A stretch of 21,300 nucleotides of DNA from the NCBI GenBank assembly GCA_002422345.1, contig DIUL01000115.1, positions 1 to 21,300 of the forward strand. The letters are read 5' to 3'. Both the position numbers and the translations under genes were made by a program. The notes under the pieces were generated by a model, which was not told the DNA's origin, ran no database searches, and saw only the letters and a program-made list of their open reading frames with translations. The DNA is from Acetobacteraceae bacterium UBA6159 (GTDB taxonomy: Bacteria > Pseudomonadota > Alphaproteobacteria > Acetobacterales > Acetobacteraceae). Below, in pieces: positions 8,325 through 14,044 of this stretch (within the stretch, counting starts at the first letter, position 1; each line of letters starts with the position of its first letter).

Positions 8325-9845
8325 ATGGACGATCCGCGCGCACCCGTCTCCAACATGCCCGAATACACCGTCTCGGAGATTTCCGGGGCGGTAAAGCGAA
8401 CGCTCGAAACCACCTTCGGCCGCATCCGCGTCCGCGGCGAGGTGACAGAGCTCAAGCGCTACCCCTCGGGCCACGTCTATCTGTCGCTGAAGGACGAGTC
8501 GGCCAAGATTTCCGGCATCATCTGGCGCAACTCGGTCTCCCGCCTGGGGATGACGCCCGAGAATGGGGTGGAGGTGATCGCGACCGGGCGCATCTCCTCC
8601 TACCCCGAACGCTCGTCCTACCAGCTCATCATCGAACGGATGGAATACGCCGGCGCCGGTGCCCTGCTGGCGCGGATCGAGATGCTGCGCGTCCGCCTGG
8701 CGGCCGAGGGCCTGTTCGACGCCGCCCGCAAGAAGCCGCTGCCCGGCCTGCCCCAGGTGATCGGCGTCGTCAGCAGTGAGCGCGGCGCGGTGATCCAGGA
8801 CATCCTGACGACGATCGCCCGCCGCTTCCCCCGCACCATCCTGCTCTGGCCTGTCCCCGTGCAGGGCGAGGGCGCGGCCGAACGCATCGCCGCCGCGATC
8901 GAGGGCTTCGACGCCCTGCCCACGGACGGCGCCGTGCCCCGCCCCGACGTCCTGATCGTCGCGCGCGGCGGCGGCAGCCTGGAAGACCTGATGGCCTTCA
9001 ATGAGGAAGTCGTCGTCCGCGCCGCCGCCAACTGCCGCATCCCGCTGATCTCCGCCGTCGGGCATGAAACCGACACGACGCTGATCGACTTCGCCTCCGA
9101 CCAGCGGGCGCCCACACCCACGGCCGCGGCCGAGATGGCGATCCCGGCCCGCAGCGACCTGCTCGCCGACCTGACGCAGAAGGCATCCCGCCTGATCGGC
9201 GCGCTGAACCGGGTGACGCAGGAACGGCGGCTGCGCCTGTCCCGCGCCGAACGAGGCCTGCCGGACCTGCCGGCCCTGGTCGGCACCGCCCGCCAACGCC
9301 TCGATGACCGCGCCGACCGGCTGCATCTGGCGCTGCCCAACCTGGTGCAGCGCCGCCGCCAGGCCCTGACCGGCGCCGTCGCCCGTCTGCCCGACCTGCC
9401 CGCCAGGCTTGGCGCCATGCAGGATCGCGTGCGCGAACGAGGCGTCCGTCTGCTGCTGGCCCTGCCCAACCTGCTCGGGACCCGCCGATCCGAACTCGAC
9501 CTTTCCGGCCAGAAACTGGGCTCCGCCCTGCGCCAGGCGGTCGGCACCATCCACAACCGCGCCAACCGGCTGCTGGGCCGGGTGACCGACGCCCCGCTGC
9601 GCTCCAGCCTCCGCGAAGCCACAGCCCGCCTCGAAGGCACCGCCGCTCGGCTTGAATCCGTCTCCCCCCTGGCGGTCCTGGGGCGAGGCTACGCGCTGGT
9701 GTCCGACAGCAGCGGCCATCCCTTGACCAGCGCCGCGACGGTCAAGCCGGGCGCGCGCCTGTCCCTGCGTTTCGCGGATGGGGAAGTGCGGGCGACCGCG
9801 GATGGGAAGCGGGGCCCGGACCGGCAGGGCACGCTGCCGCTTTGA
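8325..9845 (+). CDS. xseA: Exodeoxyribonuclease VII large subunit
   Basis: 506 residues. The N-terminal OB-fold region (~10-110) contains YTVSEISGAVKRTLE and VRGEVTELKRYPSGHVYLSL; the catalytic domain follows with IGVVSSERGAVIQDILTT, VLIVARGGGSLEDLMAFNEE and ISAVGHETDTTLIDFASDQR, all diagnostic of XseA. With XseB it degrades single-stranded DNA in repair; xseB is not in the window. Between ~275 and 430 lies a long coiled coil with an internal near-repeat of 43 residues (LPDLPALVG at 312, LPDLPARLG at 355; each followed later by LALPNL). The C-terminus has the family element LAVLGRGYALV. No SD precedes ATG 8325. A TTGCCG at 8291-8296 and a TAGGCT at 8313-8318, 16 bases apart, could give a transcript starting at the ATG itself. 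Confidence 0.95.
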   Translation: MDDPRAPVSNMPEYTVSEISGAVKRTLETTFGRIRVRGEVTELKRYPSGHVYLSLKDESAKISGIIWRNSVSRLGMTPENGVEVIATGRISSYPERSSYQLIIERMEYAGAGALLARIEMLRVRLAAEGLFDAARKKPLPGLPQVIGVVSSERGAVIQDILTTIARRFPRTILLWPVPVQGEGAAERIAAAIEGFDALPTDGAVPRPDVLIVARGGGSLEDLMAFNEEVVVRAAANCRIPLISAVGHETDTTLIDFASDQRAPTPTAAAEMAIPARSDLLADLTQKASRLIGALNRVTQERRLRLSRAERGLPDLPALVGTARQRLDDRADRLHLALPNLVQRRRQALTGAVARLPDLPARLGAMQDRVRERGVRLLLALPNLLGTRRSELDLSGQKLGSALRQAVGTIHNRANRLLGRVTDAPLRSSLREATARLEGTAARLESVSPLAVLGRGYALVSDSSGHPLTSAATVKPGARLSLRFADGEVRATADGKRGPDRQGTLPL

Positions 9846-9877
9846 GGCGGCGCCTGGAGACACCGTCCCTGCCCCCC

Positions 9878-9965
9878 CGTCATGGCGGCCGCAGGGCCGC
9901 CATCCACGACTTAAGGTGCCTGGGACAGCAAAGTCGTGGGTGGTGGCCCTGCGGCCACCACGACG
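9878..9965. repeat. Compound palindrome between convergent genes (REP/BIME-like pair of hairpins)
   Basis: Two 35-base arms, 9878-9912 and 9931-9965, are inverted copies of each other with 31 of 35 matches, separated by 18 bases. Each arm is itself a perfect 9-bp hairpin: ATGGCGGCC-GCAG-GGCCGCCAT at 9882-9903 and GTGGTGGCC-CTGC-GGCCACCAC at 9940-9961. The four differences between arms are arranged so that each inner hairpin stays perfectly paired, i.e. compensatory. A small GGGC-AAA-GCCC follows at 9970-9980. It fills the gap between xseA (stop 9845) and the enoyl-CoA hydratase stop (9985). Two facing REP-like units in a 3' intergenic gap are the form of a BIME; a role as bidirectional terminator or transcript-end stabiliser is inferred. 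No T-run follows. Confidence 0.75.
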
Positions 9966-9984
9966 AAGGGGGCAAAGCCCAACC

Positions 9985-10782
9985 CTACCCCGCCGGCTTG
10001 TACCACCCCGGCGCCCGCTTCTCCCGGAACGCCGACGTCCCCTCATGCCCCTCATGCGAGTGCCGCTGCGTCCAGCCCTCATGCGAGAGCATGCCGATCT
10101 GCCGCTCATCCAGCGTCAGGCCATTCGCGCCCAGGAAGCTGGACTTGGTCATCGCGATCGCCGTCGGGCCGCCCAGGAAGATCGCGTCGATCACCCCGGC
10201 CAGCTTCTCCTCCACCTGGGACGTCGCCACGACCTCGTGCACCAGACCGATCCGGGCGGCCTCATCGGCCCCGAAGCGTTCCCCGGTCAGGGCATAGCGG
10301 CGCGTCTGGCGCAGCCCGATCGCGTTGATCATGTGGGTGGAAATCGGCGTCGGCGCCACGCCCACCCGGATTTCGGTAATCCCGAACTGAGCATCCGGAG
10401 TGGCGAACGCCACGTCGACACAGCAGACGATCCCGACCCCGCCGCCAAAGCACGCCCCGTGCACGATCGCGATGGTCGGCTTCGGGAACTCATTCAGCAG
10501 CGCCATCGCCTTGGTCGTCGCGTACGACGCGGCATAGTTCTGCGCCGGCGGGTAATGCGCCACCTGCCCCAGCCACTTGATATCCGCCCCGGCCTGGAAG
10601 TGCCGGCCCGCCCCGCGGATCACCAGGCAGCGCACCGAGTCATCCTTCGCCAGCCGCTCCAACCCCGCGATCAACTGGTGCAGCATGTCCTCGTTATAGG
10701 CGTTCCCCACCTCCGGCCGGTTAAGCGTCGCCGTCGCCACGCCGCGCTCGCTGATCTCCAGCAGTACCAGGTCCTTGCTCAT
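9985..10782 (-). CDS. Enoyl-CoA hydratase/isomerase (crotonase superfamily), methylglutaconyl-CoA hydratase-like
   Basis: 265 residues with the crotonase landmarks: FQAGADIKWL at 62-71 (oxyanion hole and adenine-binding AGADI), HGACFGGGVGIVCCVD at 108-123, and QFGITEIRVGVAPTPIS at 132-148. E137 aligns with the second catalytic glutamate of classical hydratases; the first is replaced by G117 (GGGVG instead of GGGxE). That replacement is shared with the LiuC/GnyH-like methylglutaconyl-CoA hydratases of leucine catabolism as far as I recall, so such a role is possible but not proven. The tail EGTSAFREKRAPGW is the usual crotonase C-terminus. The ATG at 10782 overlaps the stop of the upstream PLP enzyme (ATGA), so the two are translationally coupled and share a promoter near 11709-11787. 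Confidence 0.85.
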   Translation of the reverse strand: MSKDLVLLEISERGVATATLNRPEVGNAYNEDMLHQLIAGLERLAKDDSVRCLVIRGAGRHFQAGADIKWLGQVAHYPPAQNYAASYATTKAMALLNEFPKPTIAIVHGACFGGGVGIVCCVDVAFATPDAQFGITEIRVGVAPTPISTHMINAIGLRQTRRYALTGERFGADEAARIGLVHEVVATSQVEEKLAGVIDAIFLGGPTAIAMTKSSFLGANGLTLDERQIGMLSHEGWTQRHSHEGHEGTSAFREKRAPGWYKPAG

Positions 10783-11708
10783 ATGGTCACCTTCGCCGGG
10801 TCGGTGTTGGCACCGCATACCAGGACGCCGACCCGCGCCCCGGACGGAGGATTGAACCGGCCCGACAACAGCGCCGCCAGGGCCGTCGCGCCACCCGGTT
10901 CGGCGATCAGCCGGAACCGGTCCCACAAGGCCTGGCGCGCGGACAGGATCGCCTCATCGGTCACCAGCACGGCCTGCCGGACAAAGGCCTGGGCGATCGG
11001 AAACATCTCCGCCCCGACCTGCCTCGCGCCCAGGCTGTCAGCCGCGATGCCCCCCACCGGAGCATCGACCGGGCGGCCCTCCCGCAGCGCGGTATGCAGA
11101 GTAGGACAGCCCTCGGGCTCCACGCTGACCACCTGCGCCGAACCCGCGTACCAGGCCGCGATACCGCCGATCAGCCCGCCGCCGCCGGTCGCCACCAGCA
11201 CATGGGTCAGGTCGGGCGCATCCATCTCGAACTCCCGCCCCACGGTCCCCTGCCCGGCCAGCACGTCGGGATGGTCATAGGCATGGATCTCCAGCGCCCC
11301 CGTCTCGGCCTGGCGCGCACGGGAAGCGGCGAGAGCCTCGGCATAGGCGGAACCGACACGGACGACCCGGGCGCCATAGCTCGCGATCCGAGCCACCTTT
11401 GCCTCGGGCGTCGTCTCCGGCACGAAGATTTCCGCCACGATCCCCAGCGCCCGCGCGGCATAGGCCACCGCCGCGCCATGGTTGCCGCCAGACGCCGCGA
11501 TCACACGCTCCGGCAAAGTCGGCAGAGACAGCAGCCGGTTGAACGCCCCGCGCGGCTTGAAGCTGCCCGCGTGCTGCAGCAACTCCAGCTTCAGGGCAAC
11601 CGGCGATTCGGTCCCGAACTCCCGCCCCGGAACCCGCAGCAACGGTGTGTGGCGAACATGCCCGTCCAGGCGGAGGGCGGCGGCGGCAATGGCGGAACGG
11701 CTGAGCAT
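10779..11708 (-). CDS. Threonine/serine dehydratase-like PLP enzyme
   Basis: 309 residues of the fold-type II PLP family. K51 in HAGSFKPRGAFN is the Schiff-base lysine, SGGNHG at 73-78 cradles the substrate carboxylate, and ATGGGGLIGGIAAW binds the cofactor phosphate. Length and motifs fit the catabolic, single-domain threonine/serine dehydratase group: there is no C-terminal ACT-like regulatory domain as in biosynthetic IlvA. Expected reaction: deamination of threonine or serine to 2-oxobutyrate or pyruvate; a racemase or a hydroxy-amino-acid lyase of the same fold cannot be excluded. The start ATG 11708 (MLSRSAIAAAALRLDGHVRHT) matches the usual family N-terminus; longer in-frame sequence to 11780 would run into the divergent hprK promoter. 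It is first gene of a two-gene operon, overlapping the hydratase by four bases. Confidence 0.85.
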   Translation of the reverse strand: MLSRSAIAAAALRLDGHVRHTPLLRVPGREFGTESPVALKLELLQHAGSFKPRGAFNRLLSLPTLPERVIAASGGNHGAAVAYAARALGIVAEIFVPETTPEAKVARIASYGARVVRVGSAYAEALAASRARQAETGALEIHAYDHPDVLAGQGTVGREFEMDAPDLTHVLVATGGGGLIGGIAAWYAGSAQVVSVEPEGCPTLHTALREGRPVDAPVGGIAADSLGARQVGAEMFPIAQAFVRQAVLVTDEAILSARQALWDRFRLIAEPGGATALAALLSGRFNPPSGARVGVLVCGANTDPAKVTI

Positions 11709-11787
11709 GATGACGCCGACGCTGGCACGGCGGGGCAGTCGCGACAAGACGCTTCCCTTCCGTCGCGATCCAGACCACATTGCCAGG

Positions 11788-12222
11788 ATGCAACCCGCTC
11801 GGCTTGTGCATGGAAGTTGTGCCGCCCGTGATGGTCAGGCGATCCTGGTGATCGGCCCGCCCGGGTCAGGCAAATCCGACCTCGTCCTTCGTCTTCTGGG
11901 CCGCGGCTTCATACTTGTCGCCGATGACCAGGTGCGGATCGCCGAGGGCATGGCCTCCGCCCCGCCTTCCCTGGCCGGGCTGCTGGAGACACGCGGCCTC
12001 GGGATCACCCGCCTGGCCTATGCCGCCCAGGCCCGGATCGCCCTGATCGTGGACCTGTCCGCCACCGCCCCGCGCCTGCCGGAACCCCGGCGCCACCCGA
12101 CCCTGGATGTTCCCATCGTCCAGATCGATCCCACCGCCGCCTCCGCCGCCGATCGGGCCATCCTGGCGCTGGATTGCGCCCTGGGGCGCGTCAGCCAACT
12201 CGCCGGAGCCTTCGCGGCATGA
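11788..12222 (+). CDS. hprK: HPr kinase/phosphorylase, short alphaproteobacterial form
   Basis: 144 residues, about half of the ~310 of the Gram-positive enzyme because the N-terminal domain is absent, as is usual in alphaproteobacteria. The catalytic core is complete: Walker A GPPGSGKS at 23-30, FILVADDQV (the metal/HPr-binding DD) and the HprK signature ETRGLGI. It phosphorylates and dephosphorylates a serine of HPr; the target here would be Ser53 of the HPr encoded at 13754. It opens a five-gene phosphotransferase operon and ends in an ATGA overlap with rapZ. In many alphaproteobacteria a chvI/chvG-like two-component system precedes this gene; here a divergent dehydratase gene does instead, 79 bases away. 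The start is ATG 11788, preceded by a weak GCCAGG. Confidence 0.92.
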   Translation: MQPARLVHGSCAARDGQAILVIGPPGSGKSDLVLRLLGRGFILVADDQVRIAEGMASAPPSLAGLLETRGLGITRLAYAAQARIALIVDLSATAPRLPEPRRHPTLDVPIVQIDPTAASAADRAILALDCALGRVSQLAGAFAA

Positions 12223-13214
12223 CCACCCCCGCCAGCCTCTCCGTCGTCGTCGTTACCGGCCTGTCGGGCGGCGGCAAGGCGTCCATCCTCCGCGTGCTGG
12301 AGGATGTCGGGTACGAGGCCGTGGACAACCCGCCGCTGACGATGCTGGAAGACATGGTCACGCGCGGGAACCGCAAGCTCGCGCTGTGCGTCGACACACG
12401 CACCCGCGGCTTCGACGCCACCCTGGTGCTGGAGGCGCTCGGCCGGCTGCGGCGCAATCCGGCCCTGCGGGTCGAACTGGTCTTCGCCTGGGCCAACGAC
12501 CAGGCGCTGCAACGCCGCTACACCGAATCCCGCCGCCGCCACCCGATGGCGCCGCAGGGCAGGGTTGCGGATGGCATCAAGGCCGAACAGGACCTGACGG
12601 CGCCGCTGCGGGAAAACGCGGACCTGGTGATCGACACCTCCGAGCTGCCGCTGCCCGCGCTGCGACGTCTCATTGAGCAACACTATGGCTCCGATCCCGA
12701 ATCCGGAGAGGCGCGGATGGTCGTCAACCTGACGTCCTTCGGCTTTCCGCGCGGCCTGCCGCCCGAGGCCGACATGGTTTTCGACGCCAGGTTCCTGACC
12801 AACCCCCACTACGACGCCGCGCTGCGCCCCTACACGGGGCTTGATCCGGCGGTGCGGGCCTATATATCCGCCGATCCGGACCACGATGCCTATTTCGACC
12901 GGATCGTGGCCCTGGTCGACCTGGTCTTGCCGAGGTTCGTGCAAGAGGGCAAAAAATACGCGACGATCGCGATCGGCTGCACCGGTGGACGTCATCGGTC
13001 GGTCCATCTGATAGAAAAACTTGCCGAACACCTTGCCGCCGACGCCAACAACGGGCATGGCGGTACCGAATGGCGAACGCATGTGACTCACCGCGAACTG
13101 GTGCGGGAAGGACATGAGCTCGCTGATCGGATGCACCGCCCGGTGCCGCGCCGGGACATGGTTGATAGCGGCGAAGGCACGCGGCCCTCGTCGGTTCAGG
13201 CACAGGAGGCCTGA
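12219..13214 (+). CDS. rapZ: RNase adapter protein RapZ / nucleotide-binding YvcJ family
   Basis: 331 residues. The N-terminal P-loop domain has VVTGLSGGGKASILRVLEDV followed by GYEAVDNPPL; the C-terminal half has VNLTSFGFPRGLPPEADMVFD, DARFLTNPHYDAALRPYTGLD and IAIGCTGGRHRSVHL, the ligand-binding signature of the family. In enterobacteria RapZ guides RNase E to the sRNA GlmZ and so controls glucosamine-6-phosphate synthase; in other bacteria it is a nucleotide-binding protein of less clear role. Position between hprK and EIIA is the standard genomic setting. Odd point: the P-loop reads GLSGGGKAS, with alanine where the family normally has the magnesium-binding Ser/Thr directly after lysine (K20-A21-S22). 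The ATG overlaps the hprK stop (ATGA). About 40 residues at the C-terminus, after THRELV, are variable and Arg/Ser/Gln-rich. Confidence 0.93.
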   Translation: MTTPASLSVVVVTGLSGGGKASILRVLEDVGYEAVDNPPLTMLEDMVTRGNRKLALCVDTRTRGFDATLVLEALGRLRRNPALRVELVFAWANDQALQRRYTESRRRHPMAPQGRVADGIKAEQDLTAPLRENADLVIDTSELPLPALRRLIEQHYGSDPESGEARMVVNLTSFGFPRGLPPEADMVFDARFLTNPHYDAALRPYTGLDPAVRAYISADPDHDAYFDRIVALVDLVLPRFVQEGKKYATIAIGCTGGRHRSVHLIEKLAEHLAADANNGHGGTEWRTHVTHRELVREGHELADRMHRPVPRRDMVDSGEGTRPSSVQAQEA

Positions 13215-13223
13215 GGAACACCA

Positions 13224-13292
13224 ATGATCAGCCATAAACATAACAGGTCCACGCTTGTCGGGGCCGGCCGGGACACGCCGAACCGCCCATGA
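13224..13292 (+). CDS. Candidate 22-residue leader ORF coupled to the EIIA gene
   Basis: ATG 13224 opens a 22-codon frame, MISHKHNRSTLVGAGRDTPN ending RP, whose TGA (13290-13292) overlaps the EIIA start ATG (13289) as ATGA. A clear SD, TGAGGA at 13212-13217, lies 6 bases upstream. The EIIA gene's own start has no recognisable SD, so ribosomes reaching it by termination-reinitiation on this ORF is a reasonable inference. The peptide resembles nothing I recognise, is basic, and has codons (AAA, CAT, AGG) less GC-biased than the neighbours, so it may matter only for coupling. It could also be chance in a 74-base spacer. Confidence 0.4.
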   Translation: MISHKHNRSTLVGAGRDTPNRP

Positions 13293-13723
13293 TCGGCATG
13301 ATCCTGGTCACCCATGGTCGTCTGGCCGAGGAACTGCGTTCCGCGATGGAGCACGTGGTCGGCGCACAGCGCAACGTCGACACCGTCTGCATCGGGCCCG
13401 AGGACGACGTGGACAACCGGCGCGCCGAGATCGAGGCCTGTATCGATCGCTGCGACACCGGTGACGGTGTCGTCCTGCTGACCGACATGTTCGGCGGCAC
13501 CCCCTCCAACCTCGCCATCTCGATGATGGAGCGCGGCGGGGTCGAGGTGATCGCGGGCGTCAACCTGCCCATGCTGGTCAAACTGGCCAAGGTCCGGTCC
13601 AACCAACCCCTCGCGGTCGCGGTGAACTACGCCGAGGAAGCCGGCCGCAAATACATCGCCGCCGCGTCCCATGTGCTGCATGGCTGTCGCGGCACACCCC
13701 GCCCCAAGGCGGGATGCGCGTGA
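13289..13723 (+). CDS. PTS EIIA component, mannose family
   Basis: 144 residues starting MIGMILVTHGRLAEELRSAM. His9 in VTHGR is the phosphorylation site of mannose-type EIIA domains; DGVVLLTDMFGGTPSNLAIS is the second conserved block. Known role: accepts phosphate from HPr and, in complete systems, passes it to EIIB. No EIIB, EIIC or EIID is present here, and the usual EIIAB linker and IIB domain are missing (the protein ends shortly after the IIA fold), so in this operon it most likely works as a phosphorylation-dependent regulator. The tail CRGTPRPKAGCA carries two Cys not typical of the fold. There is no SD at this ATG; translation is probably coupled to the small leader ORF upstream. The next gene, ptsH, starts 30 bases after the stop. 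Confidence 0.9.
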   Translation: MIGMILVTHGRLAEELRSAMEHVVGAQRNVDTVCIGPEDDVDNRRAEIEACIDRCDTGDGVVLLTDMFGGTPSNLAISMMERGGVEVIAGVNLPMLVKLAKVRSNQPLAVAVNYAEEAGRKYIAAASHVLHGCRGTPRPKAGCA

Positions 13724-13753
13724 AAATGGGCGGGGCGTCGGCCAACGGCTCCC

Positions 13754-14044
13754 ATGTCTGATCCGGGCGCCACCGTCCTCACACGCAGCGTGGTGATCCC
13801 CAACAAGCGGGGCCTGCACGCCCGCGCCGCCGCCAAGTTCGTGACCCTGGCCGAACGCTTCGGCGCGTCCGTCGACGTCCTGCGCGACGGCCAGACCGTC
13901 TCCGCCCGCTCCATCATGGGTCTCATGATGCTCGGCGCCGGGCGCGGCGCCACCATCGAACTCCGTGCCGAGGGCTGGGACGCCAAGGAAGCGCTGGAAG
14001 CGCTGGCGGGCCTGGTGGAGGCAGGCTTCGATGAACGCGACTAG
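13754..14044 (+). CDS. ptsH: Phosphocarrier protein HPr
   Basis: 96 residues. His22 in NKRGLHARAAAKF is the Enzyme I phosphorylation site with the canonical GLHARAA context. Ser53 in ARSIMGLMMLGA corresponds to the regulatory serine of Gram-positive HPr (KSIMG context), fitting a target of the HprK encoded in the same operon. HPr passes phosphate from Enzyme I to EIIA. The last 14 bases overlap the start of ptsI. No strong SD precedes ATG 13754 (only a G-rich run at about 13732-13736, 17 bases away), so translation may depend partly on the upstream gene. Confidence 0.95.
   Translation: MSDPGATVLTRSVVIPNKRGLHARAAAKFVTLAERFGASVDVLRDGQTVSARSIMGLMMLGAGRGATIELRAEGWDAKEALEALAGLVEAGFDERD

Noticed and set aside
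8277..10109. In-frame extension upstream of purD that would make a 1039-residue protein
   Set aside because: It runs antisense through xseA, has no domain, and PurD has a perfect SD at 8288-8282 and a canonical N-terminus at 8276.
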